Counted from the stretch's first letter, positions 1 through 8,336 are shown. The stretch: 64,000 nt of DNA from JAAYCI01 sp047972265 (GCA_047972265.1 JBKEAM010000134.1:44628-108627), one strand, 5' to 3'. Notes: generated from the sequence alone by a model not told the origin. Numbers and translations are program-made.

Positions 1-949
1 TCTCTTGTATATAGCCCGGCAAAGCAGAGCGATAATAGGTTTTTTCAAACCCGCGAATGCCCATTAAAGCGCCCATTTGCGGGCTGGCATCCCCAAAATC
101 AGCCTTGGCAATGGAGGCCACCGAATGCAAAACGATGCCATCGACCCCCTGATTCATCCAAAAAAGCAAACTATTTGCAATATCCGAGCGCACATCGGCA
201 CTGCCCCAGTTTAGGTCTGCACTATGCCGCCCGCCGGTACGCAAAACCCAGCACTCTGTTTCGGGCATCCAGCGCCAGGCACCTATACCGGCACCACCCC
301 AGTTGTTGGGGGGCGCTTCTTCTTTGCCCCTCATCATAAAATACCGCTGTCCCTCGGGGCCGTCCAAGTCGTTTTGCGCCTCAACAAACCAAGGGTGCTT
401 GTCGGAGGTAGAAAGAACATCCATACCCAGCACTACTTTTATGCCCCGGGCATGGGCCGCTTTTATAAGTTTTTGCAGTTCTTTCCCGTTGCCAAACTCG
501 TTATTGGGCTCTTTAAAATCAAGCGTGCCTCTTTCTCCGGTAGGGTCTGCACAAAGCAAGGCTGTAAGCCACAGGGCTGTAACGCCCAAATTTTCGAGAT
601 AAGGCAACCTTTGCACAATCCCGGCTATATCCCCCATGCCATCATGGTTTGCATCCATAAAGCTGGGCAGGTATATGCGGTATAGCACGGCCTCTTTCCA
701 CCATGCGGGTTTTGGCTGCTCGTCCTTAATAACCGGTTGGGGCAGCCCTGCCCCCTCCACCGCCTGTATCAATGCATCGGCAAAACCGCGACCTCCCAGC
801 TTATCTAAGCGAGAAAGCGGTGTGCGCCCGGCCAAAGTGCCCGCCGGCCAATCGATATTTCTACCCTTTTTGCGCATTAATTCTTGTAAAATATCATGTC
901 CTACCGGATGATTCCAAGCTTCACTCAACCGGCTATTGCGTGTAAGCAT
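1..949 (-). CDS. GH13 alpha-amylase-fold protein, 3' partial, active-site motifs degraded
   Basis: The gene runs off the left edge; 316 residues are visible. An extension of about 80 residues precedes a typical GH13 barrel start (WWKEAVLYRIY near 83-93, then DANHDGMGDIAGI, residues 99-111). Later landmarks are HPWF (185-188), NNWGG (215-219) and ADLNW (244-248). The family normally hydrolyses or transfers alpha-glucosides. Here region I, usually DLVVNH, reads GMDVLS (175-180), so Asp, Asn and His are lost. Region II, usually GFRxD, reads GIVLH (271-275), so the conserved Arg is Val and the nucleophile Asp is His275 (codon at 125-127). The NGYD segment is also missing. Start is ATG at 949 behind GAAGGGA, 28 nt after the epimerase-like gene, so probably co-transcribed. 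The reading frame is intact, so I infer a pseudoenzyme or strongly altered enzyme rather than a decayed gene. Regions III and IV lie outside the window. Confidence 0.8.
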   Translation of the reverse strand, partial: MLTRNSRLSEAWNHPVGHDILQELMRKKGRNIDWPAGTLAGRTPLSRLDKLGGRGFADALIQAVEGAGLPQPVIKDEQPKPAWWKEAVLYRIYLPSFMDANHDGMGDIAGIVQRLPYLENLGVTALWLTALLCADPTGERGTLDFKEPNNEFGNGKELQKLIKAAHARGIKVVLGMDVLSTSDKHPWFVEAQNDLDGPEGQRYFMMRGKEEAPPNNWGGAGIGAWRWMPETECWVLRTGGRHSADLNWGSADVRSDIANSLLFWMNQGVDGIVLHSVASIAKADFGDASPQMGALMGIRGFEKTYYRSALPGYIQE

Positions 950-977
950 AATAAACGGGTTCCCTTCGTGTTTGTTT

Positions 978-1856
978 TTACAGCAGCTCTATTGTTAGGG
1001 CGGTGTCAAATGTTTTGCCCGGCTGCAACAGGGTTTGCCCTGGTTTGTTTTCAAATTCTCCATACCTTTGCGGGCCGTCCGGCAGGCCATGCCATGGCTC
1101 TATACATAAAAGCGGAAGCGTACCCACCGCAGGCGCCCATAATAAAACATAGGGAAAGCCCTCGATATATACGCGTATTGTTTCTTTGCCCGCATCCACG
1201 GGGCACAAATCTATATAGCGGGACTTTAACCCTGTAAGGCAGATACTATCCACCTCAAAAAGTGTGGGCGAAAGCTCCATGGATTTTTGATTTTCAAACA
1301 AAAGTGTTTTTTTACCGCTTACGTAGCCGTTTACCGTTTCAATCTCCATAGGAGATTCTGGCACTTCAAACACCACTTGATAGCGGGTTGTTTTGGGATG
1401 CCACCCAAAAGGCAGAGCAAACCCCGGGTGAAAACCAAGGGTAAAGGGCAAAAGCGCGTTGCCCTGATTGACAACACGCACCTGCTGCCGCAGGCTGCCG
1501 CCCGCCAATGTATACTCTACCTCCAGTGCAAACTGGTATGGATAATAGTTTTGGGTAAGGGGGCTGTTTTGCAGCCGAAAGACAAGCGCCTTTTTATCGT
1601 GCCGACTGCAGGCAAACTCGAAATTGCGCGCAAAACCATGCTGTGCCGCCGGGTAAGCCCTGCCCTGTACTTTTAATTGTTTATCCCAAACATTTCCGCA
1701 ATGCGGAAACAACAAAGGAGCATGCCTGTCCCATATATCCGGGTCGGCCTGCCAAAGAATCTCTTTTTGCGTTTTTTTATTGTAGATACTGCAAATTTCA
1801 GCCCCTTTGCTTTCTACAGCAACCGAAATTTGCTCTCCATCCAAAAAATACTGCAT
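978..1856 (-). CDS. Aldose 1-epimerase (mutarotase) family protein, LacX-like
   Basis: A 292-residue galactose-mutarotase-fold protein. Members interconvert alpha and beta anomers of hexoses, or bind sugars of uncertain identity in the LacX branch. Seen in the sequence: an early GAEICSIYN strand, the segment LLFPHCGNVWD (about residues 49-59), QHGFARNFEF (about 73-82) with the conserved His, a TLGFHPGFALPF segment with a second His, and CIEPWHGLPDG near the C-terminus with the Glu expected of the family. The length fits. The ATG at 1856 follows AAGGAGAGGG. The GH13-like gene lies directly downstream, suggesting a shared carbohydrate role. Substrate cannot be told. Confidence 0.85.
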   Translation of the reverse strand: MQYFLDGEQISVAVESKGAEICSIYNKKTQKEILWQADPDIWDRHAPLLFPHCGNVWDKQLKVQGRAYPAAQHGFARNFEFACSRHDKKALVFRLQNSPLTQNYYPYQFALEVEYTLAGGSLRQQVRVVNQGNALLPFTLGFHPGFALPFGWHPKTTRYQVVFEVPESPMEIETVNGYVSGKKTLLFENQKSMELSPTLFEVDSICLTGLKSRYIDLCPVDAGKETIRVYIEGFPYVLLWAPAVGTLPLLCIEPWHGLPDGPQRYGEFENKPGQTLLQPGKTFDTALTIELL

Positions 1857-2071
1857 TGCCCTCTCCTTAAAGCTACTTTCTATTCACTCTTTTTGACGCT
1901 CTAATTATTCCAAAATAGTATATCTTATAAATATGAACAAATAAACAGTATTTAAGCCCCTAAATATTACAAAAGGTTTGCACACATAGGGTTTTAAGGC
2001 ATTGGATTTGCAAAAATAAATTTGCGCCGTGGCTTGCGGATGGCAAATGTTACTGGCAACTGTTTTATAAA

Positions 2072-2108
2072 TAAAAAAGGCCCCGTCTTTATACAAAACC
2101 GGAGCCTT
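2072..2108 (-). terminator. Intrinsic terminator of the phosphoglucomutase gene
   Basis: On the minus strand an AAGGCTCCG / CGGGGCCTT stem is followed by TTTTTTATT. It starts 14 bases after the stop codon of the phosphoglucomutase gene and separates it from the aldose epimerase-like gene. The bases 1857-2071 between this hairpin and that gene are AT-rich and hold no convincing gene. Confidence 0.85.
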
Positions 2109-2121
2109 ACATATGCTGCTG

Positions 2122-3810
2122 TTAGTCTTTTACCATTTTGGGCAAAGATTGCAGATACTCCGCAATAGCTTTCTCTGCCTCTGCACGTGTTTTTTTATTT
2201 ACGGTACAGTAAATTTTTAGTTTAGGCTCGGTACCCGAGGGACGCATGCAAACCGAAGTACCATCCTCCAGCCAAAATTTAAGCACATTGCTGCTGGGTA
2301 AAGAACGGTCTTGCAGCGGATTATTTTCGTCCCACAAGAAATCGCGTACCCTTACAACCTTAGACCCGCAAAGCTGAGCCGGGCTTTGGCTGCGCATTGC
2401 GCGCATACGTGCCGCCATTTCTTCACTGCCGCGCGGCCCCTCAAACTGGAAGGTAAGCAGGCCGCTGAGGTAGAAGCCAAATTTATTATACAAATCTTCC
2501 ATAGCATCAAACAGGGTTTGCCCGTTTGCCTTGCACTCGGCCGCAAGGTCACTTGCAATTAGGCAAGCGCCAACTGCGTCTTTATCGCGCACGTAGCTGC
2601 CTACCATGTAGCCAACGCTTTCTTCAAAACCAAAGATAAAACGGTCTCCCTCGCCGGTTTTTTCCAGCACAGCAATTTCGCCTGCAATGTGTTTAAAGCC
2701 GGTTAACACTTCGCGCATTTCTACGCCATAGTGCTCGGCCACAATACGGGCCATTTCGGAAGATACTACCGAATCTACCGCAATGGGGTTTGCGGGCATA
2801 CGCCCGGTGGCAATGCGGTGACGGCAGAGATAATCTAACAGCAAAACGCCAATTTCGTTGCCGTTTAGGTGCACCGGCCCGTTGGAAGAGCTGGAAACCA
2901 CACCTACACGGTCACTATCCGGGTCTGTAGCCAGCAGCATTGCCGCGTTTGTTTTTTGCAGCAGCTTTACGCCAAGCTCTAATGCCGGTTCCATCTCGGG
3001 GTTGGGGTAAGACGCCGTGGGGAAGGTGCCATCGGGCTTGGCTTGTTCTTCCACTATTTGTATATCTGTATAGCCCGCACGGTTTAGCACCGTGGTAACG
3101 GGCACAAGGCCGGTACCGTGCAAGGGGGTATAGGCAATGGTAATATCGGTAGGGGGCGCATCTACCATGCGCTGTGCCAAAACCACATTATAAAAATCTT
3201 CTTCTACCTGCTGCGAAATAACCTGCACAGCAACCTCTTTGCCCTCTTCTTCGGGCCTTTTTTGCGCAAAATAATCCACACCGTCTATCTTTGCCAAAAT
3301 GGCATCGGCTACGTCTTCGCCAATTTGGCATCCATCTGCATCGTACACCTTATATCCGTTGTATTTAGAGGGGTTATGGCTGGCGGTAACCATTACACCC
3401 GCTTGGCACCCCAAACGGCGCACAGTAAACGAAAGCATGGGCGTGGGATGGATACCACTGTATATCCATGCTTCTATACCGTTTTTAGACAAAACCGAGG
3501 CAACTTCGGCCGCAAATTCTTTTGAATTTAGGCGGCTATCGAAAGAAATTGCCACCTTTGCGCCCTTATGCACACTGTTTAAATAATCGGCCAGGCCACG
3601 GGTAACGCGGCGGATAGAATAGATGTTCATTCTGTTTGTGCCCGCACCCATTACACCGCGCAAGCCAGCCGTGCCAAATGCAAGCTCTTGGCTAAAACGG
3701 TCTTCAATTTCGGCCTCTTTGCCCTTAATATCTGCAAGCTCCTGCGCCAATAACGGCTCTTTTACATTTTCGCACCAGCGCTGATACTCTTTATGCAAAG
3801 CATTTTCCAT
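2122..3810 (-). CDS. Phosphoglucomutase / phosphomannomutase family protein (PgcA-like)
   Basis: A 562-residue alpha-D-phosphohexomutase, interconverting glucose-1-phosphate and glucose-6-phosphate (possibly mannose phosphates), linking glycolysis to glycogen and cell-wall precursors. All four family signatures are visible: the phosphoserine loop TASHNPSKYNGY with Ser144, the metal loop ATDPDSDRVGV, the sugar-binding GFEESVGYM and the C-terminal phosphate-binding RPSGTEPKLK. The length matches the long Gram-positive PgcA type rather than the shorter GlmM. I place the start at ATG 3810 because AGGAGGG sits 8 nt upstream; an in-frame ATG at 3843 lacks such a site. It is monocistronic, with its own promoter and terminator. 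Confidence 0.93.
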   Translation of the reverse strand: MENALHKEYQRWCENVKEPLLAQELADIKGKEAEIEDRFSQELAFGTAGLRGVMGAGTNRMNIYSIRRVTRGLADYLNSVHKGAKVAISFDSRLNSKEFAAEVASVLSKNGIEAWIYSGIHPTPMLSFTVRRLGCQAGVMVTASHNPSKYNGYKVYDADGCQIGEDVADAILAKIDGVDYFAQKRPEEEGKEVAVQVISQQVEEDFYNVVLAQRMVDAPPTDITIAYTPLHGTGLVPVTTVLNRAGYTDIQIVEEQAKPDGTFPTASYPNPEMEPALELGVKLLQKTNAAMLLATDPDSDRVGVVSSSSNGPVHLNGNEIGVLLLDYLCRHRIATGRMPANPIAVDSVVSSEMARIVAEHYGVEMREVLTGFKHIAGEIAVLEKTGEGDRFIFGFEESVGYMVGSYVRDKDAVGACLIASDLAAECKANGQTLFDAMEDLYNKFGFYLSGLLTFQFEGPRGSEEMAARMRAMRSQSPAQLCGSKVVRVRDFLWDENNPLQDRSLPSSNVLKFWLEDGTSVCMRPSGTEPKLKIYCTVNKKTRAEAEKAIAEYLQSLPKMVKD

Positions 3811-3917
3811 TATACTGCCCTCCTGCCGCCATTGGCCCAGCACTTTAACACAGCCCCTTGGCCAAACGGACGGATTTTAATTTTTGTAGAAAATACACAA
3901 GTTTTTCTTATTAAAAA

Positions 3918-3947
3918 ATCATACCATTGCGCAAAAGGCTTTGTCAA
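3918..3947 (-). promoter_or_regulatory. Sigma-A type promoter of the phosphoglucomutase gene
   Basis: On the minus strand TTGACA (3942-3947, perfect -35) and TATGAT (3918-3923) are separated by 18 bases. The start codon is about 100 bases downstream, giving a fairly long leader without an obvious riboswitch. Confidence 0.8.
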
Positions 3948-3961
3948 TAAAGCCTCGTTTA

Positions 3962-3999
3962 CAAAACAAAACCCGCCTGCCTAAAACAGGCAGACGGGG
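3962..3999 (-). terminator. Intrinsic terminator after the zinc-ribbon gene
   Basis: On the minus strand CCCGTCTGCCT, a four-base TTTT loop and AGGCAGGCGGG are followed by TTTTGTTTTGT. It lies 13 bases after the stop of the gene ending at 4012 and closes the pepP-efp group. Confidence 0.88.
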
Positions 4000-4011
4000 G
4001 AAAACATCACA

Positions 4012-4419
4012 TTATTCGTCATCGTGATGATGATGCTCGCAGCCACAGTCGCAGGCGTCAATTTCAATTTCAATTTTTTCGCCGCAGGCAGGGCATACAA
4101 CATCTCCACTCATAAGGGCTTCTTCATCCACAATTACTGCCTCTTTACAGTTGGGGCAGGTAATTTCGTACTCGTCATCTTCATCATACTCAGCGCCATC
4201 GCCAAAAACCTCGTCCTCTACAAAGGTAAGGTCTTCGTCAATTTCTTCTACTGCGTCATACAAATCAGACAGATCTGCCGAAACATCTTCTACATCGCTT
4301 GCCATTTCGGAAAGAAGCTCCAGCATTTCTTTGATAACGCGGGTTTCTTTTTTATCAGCTTCTAAGTCCAGCCCTTCGGCCAGGCCCTTGATGTAAGCCG
4401 CTTTTTCTGAAAGGTTCAT
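4012..4419 (-). CDS. Zinc-ribbon protein with acidic N-domain, CD1247-like
   Basis: A 135-residue acidic protein. The first 60 residues are helical and highly charged and resemble the N-domain of the Clostridioides CD1247 group; I recognise this from pattern only. A four-cysteine zinc ribbon follows (CPNC at about 89-92, CPAC at about 109-112). The C-terminus, ACDCGCEHHHHDDE, is a dense Cys/His/Asp cluster likely to bind a metal. It sits 21 bases after efp and shares its terminator, so it is probably co-transcribed with the translation factor. Function unknown. Confidence 0.75.
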   Translation of the reverse strand: MNLSEKAAYIKGLAEGLDLEADKKETRVIKEMLELLSEMASDVEDVSADLSDLYDAVEEIDEDLTFVEDEVFGDGAEYDEDDEYEITCPNCKEAVIVDEEALMSGDVVCPACGEKIEIEIDACDCGCEHHHHDDE

Positions 4420-4440
4420 TCTTTGTTGCCTCCTGTGCGC

Positions 4441-4998
4441 TTAAGCGCGCTCCATATATTCTCCTGTACGGGTGTCTACGCGAATTTTTTCGCCTTCGTT
4501 TATGAAAAGGGGTACCCGAACTTCGGCCCCGGTTTCCAGTGTTGCAGGCTTTAAAGTATTGGTGGCAGTATTGCCTTTCATGCCGGGCTCTGTTTTGGTA
4601 ATCTCCAAAACAACAAAGTTGGGAGGCTCTACACCAAAAACGTTGCCTTTGTAAGAAAGAACCTTTACTACTTCGTTCTCTTTTACAAACCTAAACCCAT
4701 CCGAAAGATCTTTTTCGTTTAAGGGGATTTGCTCGTAGGTCTCTGTATCCATAAAGTAATACAGGTCGCTATCTTCGTACAAATACTGCATATCGCGGCG
4801 CTCTATAACAGCCGAAGGGAACTTATCACTGGGGTTGTAGGTTTTTTCGGTAACCGCGCCAGTGATAACATTTTTAGTTTTAGTACGAACAAAGGCTGCC
4901 CCCTTACCGGGTTTTACGTGCTGAAACTCTACTATTTGCAGCACCTGGCCGTCTTCTTCAAATGTTGCACCGTTACGGAAATCTCCTGCTGAAATCAT
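4441..4998 (-). CDS. efp: Translation elongation factor P
   Basis: A 185-residue EF-P of normal length. It binds between the ribosomal P and E sites and relieves stalling at polyproline. The KOW-like N-domain carries the loop VKPGKGAAF with the tip lysine (Lys32), the residue modified in many bacteria; no modification gene is seen here. The C-terminal OB domain has the family signature region (GMKGNTATNTLKPA, about residues 138-151). Start ATG at 4998 follows GGAGGAG. A TATAAT box at 5034-5039 suggests its own promoter in addition to read-through from the peptidase gene. Confidence 0.97.
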   Translation of the reverse strand: MISAGDFRNGATFEEDGQVLQIVEFQHVKPGKGAAFVRTKTKNVITGAVTEKTYNPSDKFPSAVIERRDMQYLYEDSDLYYFMDTETYEQIPLNEKDLSDGFRFVKENEVVKVLSYKGNVFGVEPPNFVVLEITKTEPGMKGNTATNTLKPATLETGAEVRVPLFINEGEKIRVDTRTGEYMERA

Positions 4999-5033
4999 GC
5001 TACTCCTCCATGGCGTACCCTGCGGGCCGCGTT

Positions 5034-5039
5034 ATTATA
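5034..5039 (-). promoter_or_regulatory. Probable -10 box upstream of efp
   Basis: A perfect TATAAT on the minus strand, placing a transcription start near 5027, about 29 bases before the efp start codon. No good -35 element is visible 16-18 bases upstream, so this promoter is weak or needs help. Confidence 0.45.
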
Positions 5040-5128
5040 CCACAAACCTATTTATATTTTACTGTATTGGCGGGCTCATTTCAACCCTTTTGGCTAAAAC
5101 AGCGCGGTTTATACTCCCTGCTTTTGCT

Positions 5129-6202
5129 TTACAGTACAATAAGCTGCTTATTGCTGGCGGGCAGCGGTTGGCAGCCGGTTTCGGTAATAAGCACAGTATC
5201 CTCTATACGCACGCCAAAACGACCCGGCAGGTAAATGCCCGGCTCAACCGTAATCATCATGCCTGCCTGCGTTTTAGAGGTATCTTTGGGAGAAAAACGG
5301 GGGTCTTCATGGATTTCGATGCCAACCGAGTGCCCAAGACCGTGCCCAAAATACCCTTTATAGCCGGCGTCATAAATCATATCGCGCGCCACGGCATCCA
5401 CCTCGTTGCAAATACGGCCTGCACGCACTGCCTCAAGCCCTGCCAAGTGTGCCCGCAAAACAAGGTCGTACACATCTTTTTGCTCCTGGCTTGGCTGGCC
5501 AAAAGCCACTGTACGGGTCATATCAGCGCAATAGCCGCCAACTTTTGCACCAAAATCCATGGTGATAAAATCGCCGAGTTTAATTTTGTTTTCTCCCGGA
5601 ATGGCATGCGGCATACTGCCGTTGGTCCCCGCTGCGCAGATGGTGTTAAACGCCAATGTTAAAGAGCCGTTGCGGCGCATGTAAAATTCCATTTCCAGCA
5701 TAATTTCAATTTCGGTCATGCCCTCACGGATGTAGCCTAAAATATGTGTAAAGCAAGCATCAGTAATTTTTTGTGCTTCTTTCATTCGCTCTACTTCTAT
5801 TTCGTCTTTAATAGCACGCAGGGCGTTAAGCTCTTTAGAGAGGCGGGGCGAAGAATCCAGCTCAATGCTCTCCAGCTTTTCGGCAAGGCGGCCCAAAAGC
5901 GCCACAGAAATTGCATTTTCTACCATCAGGGTTTTTACGCCCTCTTTGGCTAAAAACTCTTTTATTTGAGACAGCACATCTTCTTCCAAAACAACTTCGG
6001 CATGCTTTACGCTTTTGCCCGCAATTTCGATATAGCGAGAATCGATGATGTAAATCATCTTATGAGGCAAAACAAGCAACATACCCGCATCGTCCGAATC
6101 ATAATCCAGCAGATAAAAACGATTGGGTGGGGTTTGAATTAATGCAGCCTCAAAACTGCTGCCCAAATTGCTTATAAGACGTTTTGCGCGTTGTTCTACC
6201 AT
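5129..6202 (-). CDS. M24 family Xaa-Pro aminopeptidase
   Basis: A 357-residue pita-bread metallopeptidase that removes N-terminal residues preceding proline. Residues 1-130 are the creatinase-like N-domain; the catalytic domain follows. All five metal ligands are present: Asp216 (TMDFGAK), Asp227 (CADMTRT), His291 (GLGHSVGIEIHE), Glu320 (TVEPGIY) and Glu334 (RIEDTVL). Length suits the PepQ/PepP-like enzymes of Firmicutes. It precedes efp, a pairing common in Clostridia. ATG at 6202 follows AGAGGAA. Confidence 0.92.
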   Translation of the reverse strand: MVEQRAKRLISNLGSSFEAALIQTPPNRFYLLDYDSDDAGMLLVLPHKMIYIIDSRYIEIAGKSVKHAEVVLEEDVLSQIKEFLAKEGVKTLMVENAISVALLGRLAEKLESIELDSSPRLSKELNALRAIKDEIEVERMKEAQKITDACFTHILGYIREGMTEIEIMLEMEFYMRRNGSLTLAFNTICAAGTNGSMPHAIPGENKIKLGDFITMDFGAKVGGYCADMTRTVAFGQPSQEQKDVYDLVLRAHLAGLEAVRAGRICNEVDAVARDMIYDAGYKGYFGHGLGHSVGIEIHEDPRFSPKDTSKTQAGMMITVEPGIYLPGRFGVRIEDTVLITETGCQPLPASNKQLIVL

Positions 6203-6238
6203 TGTAATTCCTCTTTTCTGTTTGGGATCTCTTTACTC

Positions 6239-6266
6239 ATTATATACCTGCCACCACCAAAGGCAA
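6239..6266 (-). promoter_or_regulatory. Promoter upstream of the M24 peptidase gene
   Basis: On the minus strand TTGCCT (6261-6266) and TATAAT (6239-6244) are 16 bases apart, about 37 bases before the start codon. The -10 is perfect; the -35 matches four of six. Confidence 0.6.
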
Positions 6267-6273
6267 CAAATGT

Positions 6274-7131
6274 TTACCGGTTAAGACCCTGCCAATAGGC
6301 CAGCATGGTTTGGGCGTCCTCGGCCTGTGTACCCGCGCTTTCGCAAATAATGGTTGGGGAAAGGTTTCTTTTATAGCACAGCTCTAAAAGCGGCTGATAC
6401 TGCGGACCATATTGAGTATCGGCAAAGGTAAGGTGACGCTTTTCGCCCCCTGCCGAGTATTCTATTTTAGAAAAATGCGCATGAAAGCACCTAGCCCTAT
6501 CGTCCTGCAAGGCATCTTCCATAGCGTTTAAAATATCTTCATAATCACTTAGGGCCGCCACGCCGCCCTGCGTACGGGCATTTAAATGCCCAAAATCGAT
6601 ACAGGGCACTACTCTTTTATCGGTTTTGCAAAGTTCCAGCACCTCTTGCAGGGTGCCAAGCTGGCCTATTTTACCCATGGTTTCGGGGCAGATAACAATA
6701 TCCTCATACCCCTCTTCATCCAACGAGTGCAGCATAGCGGCCAAAGTTGCCTTTGCCTTTTGCAGCGCTTCTTCTCGTGTTTGTTTGCCGCAGCTGCCCG
6801 AATGAAAAATAACCCGCCGGCCGCCAAGCATACGCACTGCCTGTGCGCTTTTTAAAATATAGGTTACGCTATTAAGGCGTTTTTCTTCTTCCATGCTGGA
6901 CATGGAAATATAATAGGGGGCATGCAGGCTAAATACAATGCCCAATTGCTCCCCTTTTTTACGCAAAATTTCGGCAGTGTCGGCCGCAAGACGCACCCCA
7001 TGCCCACACTGATATTCAAACGCGTTTAAACCAAAAGACGCTGTATATTCGGGCATATCCTTCATCGCCTTACCCTTTTGCGCCTTGAAAGACTCGGAAA
7101 GCCCCGCCGTGCCAAAACGAATATCGCTCAC
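6274..7131 (-). CDS. Endonuclease IV-like / sugar isomerase-like TIM-barrel protein
   Basis: A 285-residue AP-endonuclease 2-type TIM barrel. Canonical endonuclease IV cleaves abasic sites using three zinc ions. Metal-ligand candidates are visible: His in LHAPYY (about residue 70), His in IFHSGSCG, Glu in CPETMG, the CIDFGHLNAR segment (Asp and His), HAHFSK and Glu in ICESAG. This pattern fits the Nfo family and supports DNA repair, though sequence alone does not exclude a sugar isomerase. The start is GTG at 7131; its GTGA overlaps the stop of the upstream YqeG gene, indicating translational coupling. Confidence 0.75.
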   Translation of the reverse strand: MSDIRFGTAGLSESFKAQKGKAMKDMPEYTASFGLNAFEYQCGHGVRLAADTAEILRKKGEQLGIVFSLHAPYYISMSSMEEEKRLNSVTYILKSAQAVRMLGGRRVIFHSGSCGKQTREEALQKAKATLAAMLHSLDEEGYEDIVICPETMGKIGQLGTLQEVLELCKTDKRVVPCIDFGHLNARTQGGVAALSDYEDILNAMEDALQDDRARCFHAHFSKIEYSAGGEKRHLTFADTQYGPQYQPLLELCYKRNLSPTIICESAGTQAEDAQTMLAYWQGLNR

Positions 7132-7634
7132 AGCAGCTTGCCCCCACGGCGATGGTAGCGTTTAATGATTGGTTTTTCTAGGTGACGTTTAAAGAGGATG
7201 CCCCGTTTAACGTCCTTGGCAAAGGGTTTAACCAAAAGCATGGGCACGCCATACAAACCGGCGGCAAGACTATCGGTATAAATCTGATCGCCTACCATTG
7301 CTATTTGTTTGCGGGTAAGGTTCCATTTTTTACAGGCATACCGCAAACTGCGCACAGAAGGCTTACAGGCAAAACTAATATACTCCAGCCCCAACCCCTC
7401 GGCAAAGGGTTGTACACGCTTGCGGTAGTTGTTGCTTGCAATCATTAAAAGAATATTGTTTTCTTTCATTAATTGCAGCCACTGGCGGATGGAATCCGAT
7501 ACCTTTTGGCTGCTGTGAGCCGTAAGTGTATTGTCCACATCTAATACAAGCCCCTGTATGCCATTTTGAGCCAAAAACTGTGGTGTGATGCGCAAGATAT
7601 CCTCAAAATAAAAATCTGGCGTAAAAAGCCCCAT
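7128..7634 (-). CDS. YqeG-family HAD IIIA phosphatase
   Basis: A 168-residue HAD-superfamily protein of the YqeG/GEP4 type, related to phosphatidylglycerophosphatases. Motif I is DVDNTL (after GLVL), motif II is IASNN, motif III lysine lies in CKPSVRS, and motif IV is GDQIYTDSLA. I chose ATG 7634 because AAAGGAAG lies just upstream and HAD motif I is then close to the N-terminus; the frame remains open to 7754 but that extension is not family-like. Coupled to the downstream endonuclease IV-like gene. Confidence 0.85.
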   Translation of the reverse strand: MGLFTPDFYFEDILRITPQFLAQNGIQGLVLDVDNTLTAHSSQKVSDSIRQWLQLMKENNILLMIASNNYRKRVQPFAEGLGLEYISFACKPSVRSLRYACKKWNLTRKQIAMVGDQIYTDSLAAGLYGVPMLLVKPFAKDVKRGILFKRHLEKPIIKRYHRRGGKLL

Positions 7635-7931
7635 ACAAACTTCCTTTCTGCGAAACGATACAGAAGCAAAATATTTTAAGTAAGCAATTGCAAACCAGTA
7701 TAGGCAAACCGGCACATTACACAACGGTGTATTACGTTGATTGCCCCAAAACAATTACAGCATTGTTTTAATACATGGACACGGCAAATAAAGAAACCCG
7801 GCCAAGCTGTGTTGCGGCTTTATTATTAAAAAAGTGCCCATAACTGCATAATGATTTTTTTAATACTACATTTTAAAAAGAAAATTATTATATAAATAAA
7901 AAGCTTTTACACAGCTTTTAAATTTTTTAAG
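7635..7931. other. AT-rich intergenic region between S21 and yqeG
   Basis: About 300 bases without a supportable gene. It must hold the promoter for the yqeG pair because a strong terminator closes the S21 unit upstream, but I could not pick a convincing -35/-10 pair. Confidence 0.5.
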
Positions 7932-7961
7932 TAAAAATGCGGGCTCCAAAAGGAGCCCGCA
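7932..7961 (-). terminator. Strong intrinsic terminator of rpsU
   Basis: On the minus strand a ten-base-pair stem TGCGGGCTCC / GGAGCCCGCA with a TTTT loop is followed by TTTTTAC. A second small hairpin (GTGCG / CGCAC, about 7966-7980) precedes it just after the S21 stop codon. Confidence 0.93.
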
Positions 7962-7992
7962 CAGCCGTGCGTAGCGCACGCCTTGATAATTA

Positions 7993-8169
7993 TTACTTAA
8001 ACTTGCGTTTGCGGGCCGCTTCGGATTTTTTCTTGCGTTTTACCGAAGGCTTTTCGTAGGCCTCGCGTTTACGAACCTCAGCCATAACGCCCGACTTAGC
8101 GAAAGAGCGCTTAAAACGGCGCAGTGCGCTGTCGATGGATTCGTTTTCTTTTACACGGATTTCCGACAT
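7993..8169 (-). CDS. rpsU: 30S ribosomal protein S21
   Basis: A 58-residue, very basic protein beginning MSEIRVKENESIDSALRRFK, the S21 signature, and ending in a Lys/Arg-rich tail. It binds the small subunit near the platform and helps initiation. The start ATG at 8169 follows GGGAGGGA. It is a single-gene unit with a consensus promoter upstream and a strong terminator downstream, in contrast to the many operon-borne S21 genes of other bacteria. Confidence 0.97.
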   Translation of the reverse strand: MSEIRVKENESIDSALRRFKRSFAKSGVMAEVRKREAYEKPSVKRKKKSEAARKRKFK

Positions 8170-8259
8170 CTTTGTCCCTCCCTAATGCCCCGCGGCAGGA
8201 GTTGGTATTCCCGCAAAAATTTACTTTAAAAAGTAAAAGTCTGCTATATACCGCATCTT

Positions 8260-8288
8260 ATTATACAACGCATTGGGTAGAGTGTCAA
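8260..8288 (-). promoter_or_regulatory. Consensus sigma-A promoter of rpsU
   Basis: TTGACA (8283-8288), 17-base spacer and TATAAT (8260-8265) on the minus strand: a perfect match at both boxes. The predicted start leaves a leader of about 85 bases containing an inverted repeat TTTACTTT / AAAGTAAA (about 8221-8238). Confidence 0.92.
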
Positions 8289-8336
8289 GGCAAAAAGGCT
8301 TATTCAAATTAGATTAAAAAAGTGTGCTTTAGGCCG

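Noticed and set aside
224..911. Plus-strand frames at the left edge
   Set aside because: Antisense to the GH13-like gene, which shows protein-family motifs on the minus strand.
1905..2096. Minus-strand frame of 63 codons
   Set aside because: It runs through the phosphoglucomutase terminator, has no ribosome site and no family pattern.
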